A stretch of 64,000 bases of DNA, from NCBI RefSeq assembly GCF_000023905.1, contig NC_013192.1, positions 2,356,001 to 2,420,000 on the forward strand, in the 5' to 3' direction. Numbering within the stretch: position 1 is the stretch's first letter; every line of letters starts with the position of its first letter. Source of the stretch: Leptotrichia buccalis C-1013-b. GTDB lineage: Bacteria > Fusobacteriota > Fusobacteriia > Fusobacteriales > Leptotrichiaceae. Position numbers and translations under genes: made by a program. Of this stretch, positions 39,885 to 47,115 are shown piece by piece. Under the pieces are notes generated by a model, which was not told the DNA's origin, ran no database searches, and saw nothing but the letters and a program-made list of their open reading frames with translations.

Positions 39885-40628
39885 TTATTTTTTAAAAACA
39901 AATAGATATTCATGTGCAATTAACAAAAAGTTATATTTTACACTATTTGTTTTCCAAAAACCTGTTGCCTTACAATTATGCTGTTCTTTTATAATGATTT
40001 CCTTTGTTTTAAATCCTACTTTTTCAAATATTTTCATAACTTCAAAACTCATGGGTATTATATGTCCTTTTTGTCTTGTATCTCCCATCAAAATGGCACA
40101 AAATTTGTCTTTTTTTAAAACTCGATAACTTTCTGATGCAACTTTTTCCATTTCAATTAAGAAATCTTTTACTTTTAAATGTGATAAATCATTTTCTATA
40201 TCCTCACTATATTTAATAATATTAGCATAAGGAGGATGAGTACATATAAAATCAATATTTTCATCTGGAATAAAATTTAAATTTCTTGCATCAGCTTCGT
40301 AAAAATAAACTTTTCCTAAATTTTCATATTCAAAATCACATTTTTCTTTACAACGTTTAAGTGCATTGCTGTTAATATCAACTCCTATAATATTTCTATT
40401 TAATAATTTTGCTTCAACTAATGTTGTACCTCCACCTGCAAATTGGTCTAAAATTAAATCGCCCTCATTTGAATATCTTAATAAAAGATTTCTTGGAATA
40501 TATGGTGACCAGTTTCCCCGATATTTTGCATCATGAGTTGCCCATTTTCCTCTATCTGGAAAACTCCACACTGTATTCATTTCAAGCTCAAATTCTTCAG
40601 GTTCCCATTTTTTTATTTTTTTTACCAT
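39885..40628 (-). CDS. DNA methyltransferase (HPPY motif; N6-adenine or N4-cytosine type)
   Basis: This 247-residue amino-methyltransferase shows SAM-binding motif I LDQFAGGGTTLVEA and catalytic motif IV THPPYANI, with YRGNWSPYIPRNLLLRYS ahead of motif I. Order and size suit a compact stand-alone modification enzyme; I cannot tell adenine from cytosine specificity. No separate target-recognition domain is evident except perhaps the C-terminal 60 residues. ATG 40628 follows AAGGTGGGGG; the GTG at 40637 lies inside that site. It is the last gene of a tightly packed run with the Dam fusion, and may be the second methylase of a restriction-modification system. Confidence 0.85.
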   Translation of the reverse strand: MVKKIKKWEPEEFELEMNTVWSFPDRGKWATHDAKYRGNWSPYIPRNLLLRYSNEGDLILDQFAGGGTTLVEAKLLNRNIIGVDINSNALKRCKEKCDFEYENLGKVYFYEADARNLNFIPDENIDFICTHPPYANIIKYSEDIENDLSHLKVKDFLIEMEKVASESYRVLKKDKFCAILMGDTRQKGHIIPMSFEVMKIFEKVGFKTKEIIIKEQHNCKATGFWKTNSVKYNFLLIAHEYLFVFKK

Positions 40629-40650
40629 TTCCCCCACCTTAAAATTTAGT

Positions 40651-40728
40651 TTATTTTATTATTTTGTTTACATTATTATTTTCTAAATCATTGACATTTT
40701 TAAAAATTTTTTCAAAATTTGTTTTCAT
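40651..40728 (-). CDS. Very small ORF with a strong ribosome binding site
   Basis: The 25-codon frame begins at ATG 40728, six bases after GGGAGGAG, the best ribosome binding site in this region, and encodes a Lys/Asn-rich peptide (MKTNFEKIFKNVNDLENN, then VNKIIK). It fills the gap between the Dam fusion (stop 22 bases upstream) and the second methyltransferase (start 22 bases downstream). It could be a leader peptide for coupling, the surviving head of a deleted gene (a restriction enzyme would be expected here), or a real microprotein. Confidence 0.4.
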   Translation of the reverse strand: MKTNFEKIFKNVNDLENNNVNKIIK

Positions 40729-40750
40729 ATTTATCTCCTCCCATAATAAA

Positions 40751-42187
40751 TCAAACTAAGCCATTATCTTTCAAACACTGATATAACATCCCTCTTCCAC
40801 TATAATTCCAATAAGTTACATCTTGTTCCAAAAATAACCATTTTACAATTTTCAAAATTCCTTCTATCTCAATTCCAATCGCAAAATATATGTTTGAATA
40901 TTCCTCTTCATTCACAAATTCACAATTATACAATTTATTCAATATTTTCTTTACTTTTTCATATTCGCAAAAATTTTCTAACTGTTTTTGTTTCAAATCA
41001 TCTATAATATTTGAATGACTAGGCATATCTCTAGCTGGTCCTTGTAGACGAAATTGCGTATTTTCAAGATGAACTGTGAAATCCATTCCATAATTTAAAG
41101 TAGCTGGTCTATTTAAATAAATTTTTTCCCCGTTTTTTAAAATTTCAACATAGTATCTATATCTTGAGGCCAATTCTCCTTTTCCTGTACCTGCTTCTTC
41201 TTTTAAAAATTCTAGAATTAAACTTTTTCTCCATTCTTTTCTTGATGAAAAATTAAAATTGTAAAGTTTTATTTCATTCATAACTTTCGCTCCTAACTGT
41301 ATATTTGATATCAGTACCTCAGTTACTTTCCCTCTTTTTTCACCTTTACTATTAATTGCTCTACTTGCTTCAATCCTTTTTATATCAAATCCTTTATACA
41401 AATCATCAAAAAATTGATCATTGATGTCTACATTTTTAGGATCAGAATTACTAAGTAGTAACTTAGCTCCTTTTTCATTTAATAATTTAAAATATTCAGA
41501 AAGTTCAATCTGTTCCTTATCTTCAAATGTATATTCTGTATACGATGTAAATGATGAAGTTTGATTTAATGGACGATATGGTGGATCAAAATAGACAAAT
41601 GTATTTTTATCTATAAAATCATAAGATTTTTTATAATCTCCATAAATAATATCCACATTTTTCAACTTTTTTGATATATTAATTAAATTTTCTTCATCAC
41701 ATATTTTAGGATTTTTATAATCACCCATTGGAACATTAAATAATCCTTTTTTATTTACTCTATAAAGTCCATTAAAACAGGTTCTATTTAAAAATATCAT
41801 TAATGCTGCACGTTTAACTTCTTCACTATTATTTTCTAATTTTAAGTTGTTAAATTGTTCTCTTTTTTCATAGTAATAAATTTTTCTATCTTCTTTATCT
41901 TTAACTAAAAATTCGTTTTCAAATACTTTTAATTTGTCTACTAATTTTTGAACTTTTTCTTTTATAACTTTATAACAGTTCAATAACTCAATATTAACAT
42001 CACTAATATATATTTTTTCTAATTCAAATTTATTTAAAATATCAAATAAAACTGCTCCTCCACCAATAAACGGTTCTGCATATTTATTAATTTTATTATC
42101 AAATGGATAAAACTTTTCAATTTTATCTATTAACTGCCCCTTTCCACCTGCCCATTTTAAAAATGGTTTTACTTTTGTACCTGTCAT
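40751..42187 (-). CDS. dam: Dam-type DNA adenine methyltransferase fused to an unidentified C-terminal domain
   Basis: Residues 1 to about 297 are a D12-class adenine methyltransferase: KPFLKWAGGKGQL, AEPFIGGGAVLFDIL, and DPPY at 201-204 followed by the RPLNQTSSFTSYTEYTF loop, then RGKVTEVLISN, which is the normal end of such enzymes (GATC is the usual target). Residues 303-478 form a second domain I do not recognise (KEWRKSLILEFLKEE, GELASRYRYYVEIL, GMDFTVHLENTQFRLQGPA, YNCEFVNEEEYSNIYFA). This part begins with its own Met303 (ATG 41281), preceded by AGGAG with an eight-base spacer, in the same frame. A separate 176-residue product is therefore possible. It might be a restriction or DNA-binding partner; no nuclease motif is visible. 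Confidence 0.85.
   Translation of the reverse strand: MTGTKVKPFLKWAGGKGQLIDKIEKFYPFDNKINKYAEPFIGGGAVLFDILNKFELEKIYISDVNIELLNCYKVIKEKVQKLVDKLKVFENEFLVKDKEDRKIYYYEKREQFNNLKLENNSEEVKRAALMIFLNRTCFNGLYRVNKKGLFNVPMGDYKNPKICDEENLINISKKLKNVDIIYGDYKKSYDFIDKNTFVYFDPPYRPLNQTSSFTSYTEYTFEDKEQIELSEYFKLLNEKGAKLLLSNSDPKNVDINDQFFDDLYKGFDIKRIEASRAINSKGEKRGKVTEVLISNIQLGAKVMNEIKLYNFNFSSRKEWRKSLILEFLKEEAGTGKGELASRYRYYVEILKNGEKIYLNRPATLNYGMDFTVHLENTQFRLQGPARDMPSHSNIIDDLKQKQLENFCEYEKVKKILNKLYNCEFVNEEEYSNIYFAIGIEIEGILKIVKWLFLEQDVTYWNYSGRGMLYQCLKDNGLV
41279..41294 (-). promoter_or_regulatory. Internal ribosome binding site and start within the dam fusion
   Basis: AGGAG at 41294-41290, spacer of eight bases, ATG at 41281-41279, in frame with the upstream methyltransferase. 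It marks the junction between the conserved Dam part and the extra domain. Confidence 0.6.
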
Positions 42188-42207
42188 TTTTTATTATTCT
42201 CTCCACT

Positions 42208-42852
42208 TCATATCTCTCTAAAATTTTTAAACGTCTCCTTTCTCACAAAAGCAAAGTCCTCTACTTCCAATACTTTATAATTATTATTTATTGTATTTTC
42301 CATCCATTCTGGCAGATCATCTGCTATTTTTATCACTTTTTTATCAATAATTTGCAGTAATGTCCTAAATCTCACACTATTATCATAAACTACAACATTA
42401 TCAAATTTTTTCAAAATTTTCTCAAAATTCTTCAATGATTCCTTGTATCTTTTATCAACAACTTCATCTGGAATATGATGTCCGCCATCCGCCACTCTCT
42501 TTTTTATTCTCTCTTTTGAAATATCAGGACTTCCGACACCAACATAAAATAAATGCAACTTATAATTCTTTTCTCTTACTTTGTCAATCAATTTTAAAAT
42601 TGTTTTACCAGTCAAAGTAGTTTCTTCATTAAAGGAATTTCCTTTTTCCATACATTCATTTCTCAGTCCAACCGCAATTTTAGCCGCCTTTACCTGATCA
42701 GTTTCACTATCCCATTTACCAATTTCTCTTACAATTTCATCACTATTTATCCTAACTGATTTTTTCATATCCCCATTTATCGCATTAAATAGCGTAGTTT
42801 TCCCCACCCCATTCACACCTGCAAACAAATAAAAACTTTTATTCTCCATCAA
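42208..42852 (-). CDS. Zeta-toxin-like P-loop kinase
   Basis: This 214-residue protein of the zeta toxin/UDP-GlcNAc kinase-like family has Walker A GVNGVGKTT at residues 12-20, RINSDEIVRE (the Asp expected in zeta), NEETTLTGK, and GGHHIPDEVVDKRY with the Arg/His region seen in the family. Zeta toxins phosphorylate UDP-N-acetylglucosamine and block wall synthesis. Its ATG overlaps the stop of a 66-residue gene by four bases (ATGA), as in toxin-antitoxin pairs. The last 20 or so residues (YKVLEVEDFAFVRKET) are unlike zeta proteins and almost copy the neighbouring HAD phosphatase tail, from a shared 49-bp segment. Activity is unproven. Confidence 0.75.
   Translation of the reverse strand: MMENKSFYLFAGVNGVGKTTLFNAINGDMKKSVRINSDEIVREIGKWDSETDQVKAAKIAVGLRNECMEKGNSFNEETTLTGKTILKLIDKVREKNYKLHLFYVGVGSPDISKERIKKRVADGGHHIPDEVVDKRYKESLKNFEKILKKFDNVVVYDNSVRFRTLLQIIDKKVIKIADDLPEWMENTINNNYKVLEVEDFAFVRKETFKNFREI
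42233..42281. repeat. 49-bp direct repeat, copy in the zeta-like gene
   Basis: It matches 43794-43842 at 42 of 49 positions in the same orientation. Both copies are translated in the same frame, giving YKxLEVxDFAFVRKxT in both proteins. Confidence 0.8.
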
Positions 42853-43049
42853 AACACACCCTTTTCAATCAATTCTTTCTGTTTTTCTTTTATCAGAAAA
42901 TCTTGCAAGTTCACATAAAAATCAATATTTTTAGAATTTTCAGTGTTTTTCAGCAATTTATTAAAATCTTCATAATTTAGTGATTCAAGTAACTCTTTTA
43001 ATTCCATATTGTCAATATTTTGATTTTTAAACAGTTCTTTTAATTTCAT
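42849..43049 (-). CDS. Small protein, candidate antitoxin of the zeta-like kinase
   Basis: This 66-residue mostly helical, charged protein (ELFKNQNIDNMELKELLESL, YEDFNKLLKNTENSKNI) does not match epsilon, PezA or another antitoxin I know. The candidate role rests on position: it precedes the kinase gene and overlaps it by four bases, which favours coupled translation. AGGAAATGG lies before the ATG. It could instead be an unrelated short protein. Confidence 0.5.
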   Translation of the reverse strand: MKLKELFKNQNIDNMELKELLESLNYEDFNKLLKNTENSKNIDFYVNLQDFLIKEKQKELIEKGVF

Positions 43050-43069
43050 AAATACACCATTTCCTAATT

Positions 43070-43648
43070 TTAAAATATCAAATCTTCAAAATCAATATCT
43101 GAGACCCATCTGTTATCTTTTCTAACCATTGTAATATTTTTAGATGTATTTTTTTTAGGTATTTTTGATATAGAAATTTTTGATATTTCTTTTACTCTGT
43201 CTTTTTCTTTGTTAGTAAATAAACGATTACTTTCCAGTCTATTCTCACCAAATTCTTTTACAAACATCTTTCCAAATTCATAAAATGCTTTTTCATTTTC
43301 TTCTTCATCTAAAAAGGTTAAATTTAATGTAACTTCTATTTTATCTTTTGTAATATAAGATACATTTTCAATCGTATATTTAAAATCCATTGCGGCTTCT
43401 TTACTAAAAATATACAAAGCCGTATAGTAATTATTTTTACCATTTTCCATTTCGTAAAAATCAATAATTTTTTCTCCTAATTCATCCAGAGATTTTTTCC
43501 TTTTACTTTCTATTTCCTGCATTATTAAATTTCTATCATTTTTTTGTTCAATTTCAGACACAGTTATATTTTTAGTTAAATTATTATCCAAACTTTTAGC
43601 AATTCCTAAATTAAAAATTATTATTGATAAAATTAGTATTTTTTTCAT
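43070..43648 (-). CDS. Secreted protein of unknown function
   Basis: I do not recognise this 192-residue protein. It has a signal peptide (MKKILILSIIIFNLGIAKS), then a charged alpha/beta domain with a long first helix (LIMQEIESKRKKSLDELGEK) and beta-strand-like segments (YTIENVSYITKDKIEVTLNL). The pattern suggests a periplasmic or surface protein, perhaps of a DUF4878/lumazine-like NTF2 shape, but no motif fixes it. It lies 38 bases after the HAD gene and 20 before the 66-residue gene. Confidence 0.55.
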   Translation of the reverse strand: MKKILILSIIIFNLGIAKSLDNNLTKNITVSEIEQKNDRNLIMQEIESKRKKSLDELGEKIIDFYEMENGKNNYYTALYIFSKEAAMDFKYTIENVSYITKDKIEVTLNLTFLDEEENEKAFYEFGKMFVKEFGENRLESNRLFTNKEKDRVKEISKISISKIPKKNTSKNITMVRKDNRWVSDIDFEDLIF

Positions 43649-43686
43649 AAATTTTAACCACCTGTATTTGGTATTTCTAATATTTT

Positions 43687-44349
43687 TTAATAAGAAGTAT
43701 TATTTCTCCACTCTAATATCTCATTAAAATTATCAAACTCAAAAAAATCAATTCCATTCTCTTCACAAAACTTAACCGCCCTAGTCCCCTTTCTCACAAA
43801 AGCAAAATCAGCTACTTCCAATGCCTTGTAATCAGACGGACCGTCGCCTACGAAATAAGTTGTGTAGCCCTGTTTTTTATAATTTTCTACTGCTTCCCTC
43901 TTATCAACGCCATAATAGCCTTCCTTGTCCAAAAATGGATTTTCCACAGTAATTTCGTTTTTATCAGTTCCACTAAATTTTAAATCATTTGATATAACTT
44001 CGCTATCTGGCAAGTTTATACCATATTTTGAAAGTGTTCCTTGTACGTTTAGCCTTGCACCTGCACTAACAATTTTAAATTTTGCTCCACTTTTTACAAA
44101 ATCTATAAAAGTTTCATCAATTATCACATTTTCCTGCAAAGTCTGGATATACTGCTCTTTTGTGATATTTAGAGAGCCTAGTCCATATTTTATAAACTCC
44201 CTTATAGAATATTCTCCAGCTCTGTATCTTTTTCGCAGTTCCTGTTTAAATTCAGGCTGATGTGTTTCAAGCAAAACATCTGTCGAATCTTTTTTACTGA
44301 TTGTTATATCAAAATCTATTAAAAAGATTGATTTTTTATTATTTCCCAA
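43687..44349 (-). CDS. HAD-family phosphatase (MtnX/SerB-like)
   Basis: This 220-residue haloacid dehalogenase-fold phosphatase has motif I DFDIT (nucleophile Asp and acid/base Asp), motif II Ser in KIVSAGAR, a Lys in VDKREAV, and motif IV VGDGPSDYKALEVADFAF. It resembles MtnX-type phosphatases that act on phosphorylated small metabolites; the substrate is not determined. The start is a TTG at 44349, chosen because AGGAGG sits six bases ahead and no ATG fits. Its 3-prime part includes a 49-bp segment repeated in the zeta-like gene. Confidence 0.82.
   Translation of the reverse strand: MGNNKKSIFLIDFDITISKKDSTDVLLETHQPEFKQELRKRYRAGEYSIREFIKYGLGSLNITKEQYIQTLQENVIIDETFIDFVKSGAKFKIVSAGARLNVQGTLSKYGINLPDSEVISNDLKFSGTDKNEITVENPFLDKEGYYGVDKREAVENYKKQGYTTYFVGDGPSDYKALEVADFAFVRKGTRAVKFCEENGIDFFEFDNFNEILEWRNNTSY
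43794..43842. repeat. 49-bp direct repeat, copy in the HAD phosphatase gene
   Basis: It matches 42233-42281 at 42 of 49 positions. The HAD copy encodes a conserved part of the HAD fold (just after motif IV), so this is likely the original and the zeta copy the derivative. Confidence 0.8.
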
Positions 44350-44371
44350 TTTTTTCCTCCTGCCAGAAAAT

Positions 44372-45058
44372 TTATAAACTTTTCAGATATTTAATTTCAT
44401 CTTCATTCAAAGCACGATATTCTCCCACTTGTAAATTACCAAGCGTAAGTTCTCCCACTTTAATACGTTTTAATGAATTAACATTATATCCCAATGTTTC
44501 CAGCATTTTTCTTATCTGTCTGTTTCTTCCTTCAAAAATTGCAATTCTAAGTTCCTTTTTGTCAATTTTCTTAACTTTTGCTGGTGCAGTTCTTTTCCCG
44601 TCAATTACAACTCCATGCTGTAGTGCCTCAATATCCTTGTCTTCAATTTCACGGCTAACTTTTGCAATGTAGCTTTTATACAATTTTTTTCGTGGATGCA
44701 TTACGTGATTGTAAACTTCTCCATCATTACTGATTATAATTAACCCTTCTGTCATAAAGTCTAATCTTCCATAAGTAAAAAGTCTGGCACGTGATTTTAT
44801 AAAGTCTACTGCAAGTCTACGCCCAAACTTGTCTTCATTTGAGCAAAGTACTCTTTTTGGCTTATTTAAAATATAATATTCATATCTTGTATTAAGTTTT
44901 ACTCTTTCTCCATCAATTCTAACCACATCTTCAGGCTTTACATCCATTCCTATAATCGCCTCGTGCTTATTTACCGTAACTCTTCCTTCATTTATCAGTT
45001 CATCAGCTTTCCTACGTGAACAAAATCCCGTTTCGGCTATAAATTTATTTAATCTCAT
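44372..45058 (-). CDS. Pseudouridine synthase, RsuA/RluB family
   Basis: This 228-residue RNA-modifying enzyme has an N-terminal S4 RNA-binding domain (MRLNKFIAETGFCSRRKADE) and a synthase domain with catalytic Asp in YGRLDFMTEGLII, then GRNRQIRKMLETLG. It isomerises a uridine in ribosomal RNA, either 16S (RsuA) or 23S (RluB). AGAGGT precedes the ATG. It follows scpB, as rluB commonly does in bacteria, which favours RluB. Confidence 0.92.
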   Translation of the reverse strand: MRLNKFIAETGFCSRRKADELINEGRVTVNKHEAIIGMDVKPEDVVRIDGERVKLNTRYEYYILNKPKRVLCSNEDKFGRRLAVDFIKSRARLFTYGRLDFMTEGLIIISNDGEVYNHVMHPRKKLYKSYIAKVSREIEDKDIEALQHGVVIDGKRTAPAKVKKIDKKELRIAIFEGRNRQIRKMLETLGYNVNSLKRIKVGELTLGNLQVGEYRALNEDEIKYLKSL

Positions 45059-45126
45059 TCTATTTACCTCTTTATTTTCTACTCTTTTTATTTCCCAATT
45101 TCTTTCTTTGTTTCCACTTCTAAATC

Positions 45127-45750
45127 TTATTCTGGATTTAATTTTTCTTCTTTGTTTGTACTTTCATTTTCCGTTTTCTCGTCTTCTTTATAAAGCAGCT
45201 CAATTTTTTGAAATTGCTCATTTCCTGGTAATTCTTCTCTATTACGAATATTCAAATAACTGTAAAAATCATCCGTTACTTCATATAAATTTGGTGTCCC
45301 AGCTGTCTTTTTCCGTCCAGAAATATAAATTAGTTTTCTTTCCAGCAGGTTTGACATAGTCTTGTCTACACCGACACTTCTGATCTGCTCTATTTCTGCC
45401 TTAGTTATAGGTCCTTTGTATGCGATAATTGCTAATGTTTCCATTGCTGAACGGGATAGTTTCTTTAATTTCATTTCTGGATTAAAAAATCTTTTTACAT
45501 CAGATCCAAAAAGCGGATTTGACACTAGACAAACAATTCCATTTTCAATTTTTAAATTTATTCCAGTATTTTTTCTTTTTTCCCTTAAATTATTCAACAC
45601 TTCTTCCATCTCAAAGTTTTCCATCCCATAAAATTGTGCTAATTCTTTAATTGTTATCATTTCCTTTGACAAAAAGATTATCGCTTCCAGTTTTTCTTCA
45701 ATATTGTTAAATTTATTTATATTTTCTTCATTTTCTCTATTATTTTCCAT
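45127..45750 (-). CDS. scpB: Segregation and condensation protein B
   Basis: The 207-residue ScpB contains two winged helices: IEEKLEAIIFLSKEMITIKEL and LSRSAMETLAIIAYKGPITKAEIEQIRSVGVDKTMSNLLERKLIYISGRKKTAGTPNLYEVTDDFY, the strongest signature. It binds ScpA and SMC to compact and separate chromosomes. Both ends are Glu/Asn-rich. No scpA is next to it here: mreB lies upstream. The ribosome binding site is weak. Confidence 0.93.
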   Translation of the reverse strand: MENNRENEENINKFNNIEEKLEAIIFLSKEMITIKELAQFYGMENFEMEEVLNNLREKRKNTGINLKIENGIVCLVSNPLFGSDVKRFFNPEMKLKKLSRSAMETLAIIAYKGPITKAEIEQIRSVGVDKTMSNLLERKLIYISGRKKTAGTPNLYEVTDDFYSYLNIRNREELPGNEQFQKIELLYKEDEKTENESTNKEEKLNPE

Positions 45751-45787
45751 ATTTTACCATTTTCTAAAATATTCAGATTTCTATTTA

Positions 45788-45833
45788 AAATTTTGGGGAA
45801 TTCTCCTTTAACTGTAACTTCAGAAAATTCCCC
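45788..45833 (-). terminator. Terminator after mreB
   Basis: GGGGAATTTTC and GAGAATTCCCC (minus strand) form a stem of about 11 pairs, followed by AAAATTTT. It separates mreB from scpB. Confidence 0.65.
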
Positions 45834-45878
45834 TAGATATTTATTCATAAAATGAATCAAGATGACTTATATTTTAAA

Positions 45879-46925
45879 TTAATATTCGTGCGTTGGAGAA
45901 ATAATAACATTTTTATATCTGTCAAAATCATCTAATACTTGTGCAATCCCTGTTACAACTGCGTGAATTGCATCATCTCCAACAGTTACTTGTAATAGCA
46001 ATTCCTTTTCGATTCTTTCTTTTAGAATTCTGATACCTGCTCCACCACCAGATAAGTAAATTCCAGTTTCATAGATATCAGCTGCCACTTCTGGCTCTAT
46101 TTCTTCTATTGTAAGTCTTACTTCATCAATAATTGAGTCAATATGTTTTCTAATTGCATCGTTAATTTCAGATGTTTTTATTTTCATACTTTTTGGTAAT
46201 CCTACACCTAATTCACGACCTCTAATTTCATATGCTAAATTAGGATCATCTTGACTTATTGTATTCATTTTTAGTTCTTCCGCTGTTCTTTCACCAATTA
46301 ATAAATTATGTTTTTCTTTTACAAATTCCATAATATCTTCATTCAAATGATCTCCAGCAATCTTGATTGATCTTGATAATGCCGCTCCTCCAGATACGAT
46401 AAATGCAATTTCTGTAGTTCCTCCACCTATATCAACGATTAAATGCCCTTTTGGCTCAAACATATCAATTCCAACACCAATTGCAGCTGCTATTGGTTCT
46501 TCGATTAAATAAACTTCTTTTGCTCCAGCATCTTTTACTACTTCAATTACAGCTCTTCTTTCCACTTGTGTAACTCCACTTGGAACACAAATGATAACTC
46601 TTGAGCTTTGAAATCTATCTTTTTTTATTCTATGCAAAAATTCTTCAAGCATTCTTTCTGTAACTTCGTAATTAGAAATTACTCCATTTTTTAATGGACG
46701 TATAATTTCAGTATGTTTTGCTGTTCTTCCAATTATTTCTTTCGCTTTTTCACCAATATGCTCTAGCTCTTCCGTTTTTTTATTAATTGCCACATAAGTT
46801 GGCTCATCTACCTGAATTCCTTCTCCCTTTACATACATAACAGTATTTGCTGTTCCTAAATCAATCGCTATATCCCTTGTAGTTCTTGGTGATATATTGG
46901 TTTTAAACAAATCAAAAAATTTCAT
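45879..46925 (-). CDS. mreB: Rod shape-determining protein MreB
   Basis: The 348-residue bacterial actin has phosphate-1 DLGTANTVMYVKG, EEPIAAAIGVGI, phosphate-2 VDIGGGTTEIAFIV, and adenosine motif YLSGGGAGIRIL. It polymerises under the inner membrane and guides cell-wall elongation, which fits a rod-shaped cell. AAGGAGATAGG precedes the ATG. mreC and mreD are not in the adjacent sequence; ftsK lies upstream in the same orientation. Confidence 0.97.
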   Translation of the reverse strand: MKFFDLFKTNISPRTTRDIAIDLGTANTVMYVKGEGIQVDEPTYVAINKKTEELEHIGEKAKEIIGRTAKHTEIIRPLKNGVISNYEVTERMLEEFLHRIKKDRFQSSRVIICVPSGVTQVERRAVIEVVKDAGAKEVYLIEEPIAAAIGVGIDMFEPKGHLIVDIGGGTTEIAFIVSGGAALSRSIKIAGDHLNEDIMEFVKEKHNLLIGERTAEELKMNTISQDDPNLAYEIRGRELGVGLPKSMKIKTSEINDAIRKHIDSIIDEVRLTIEEIEPEVAADIYETGIYLSGGGAGIRILKERIEKELLLQVTVGDDAIHAVVTGIAQVLDDFDRYKNVIISPTHEY

Positions 46926-47115
46926 CTATTCCTATCTCCTTTATTTTTTGTTTTTTCCTATAATAATCTAACTCTAAACTAAAAATGTTGTATTGTGGAT
47001 AATTATTATATTTTCATTCTTAAAGTATTTTACCATTTTTTTTAAATATACTCAAGCAACTTTAAACATTGAATTGCTATAATTTTTCAATTATTATAAA
47101 AAATTTATTTATTTT

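Noticed and set aside
44347-44349. TTG start of the HAD gene as a possible annotation artefact
   Set aside because: AGGAGG lies six bases upstream and the next residues lead directly into motif I, so the TTG start is kept.
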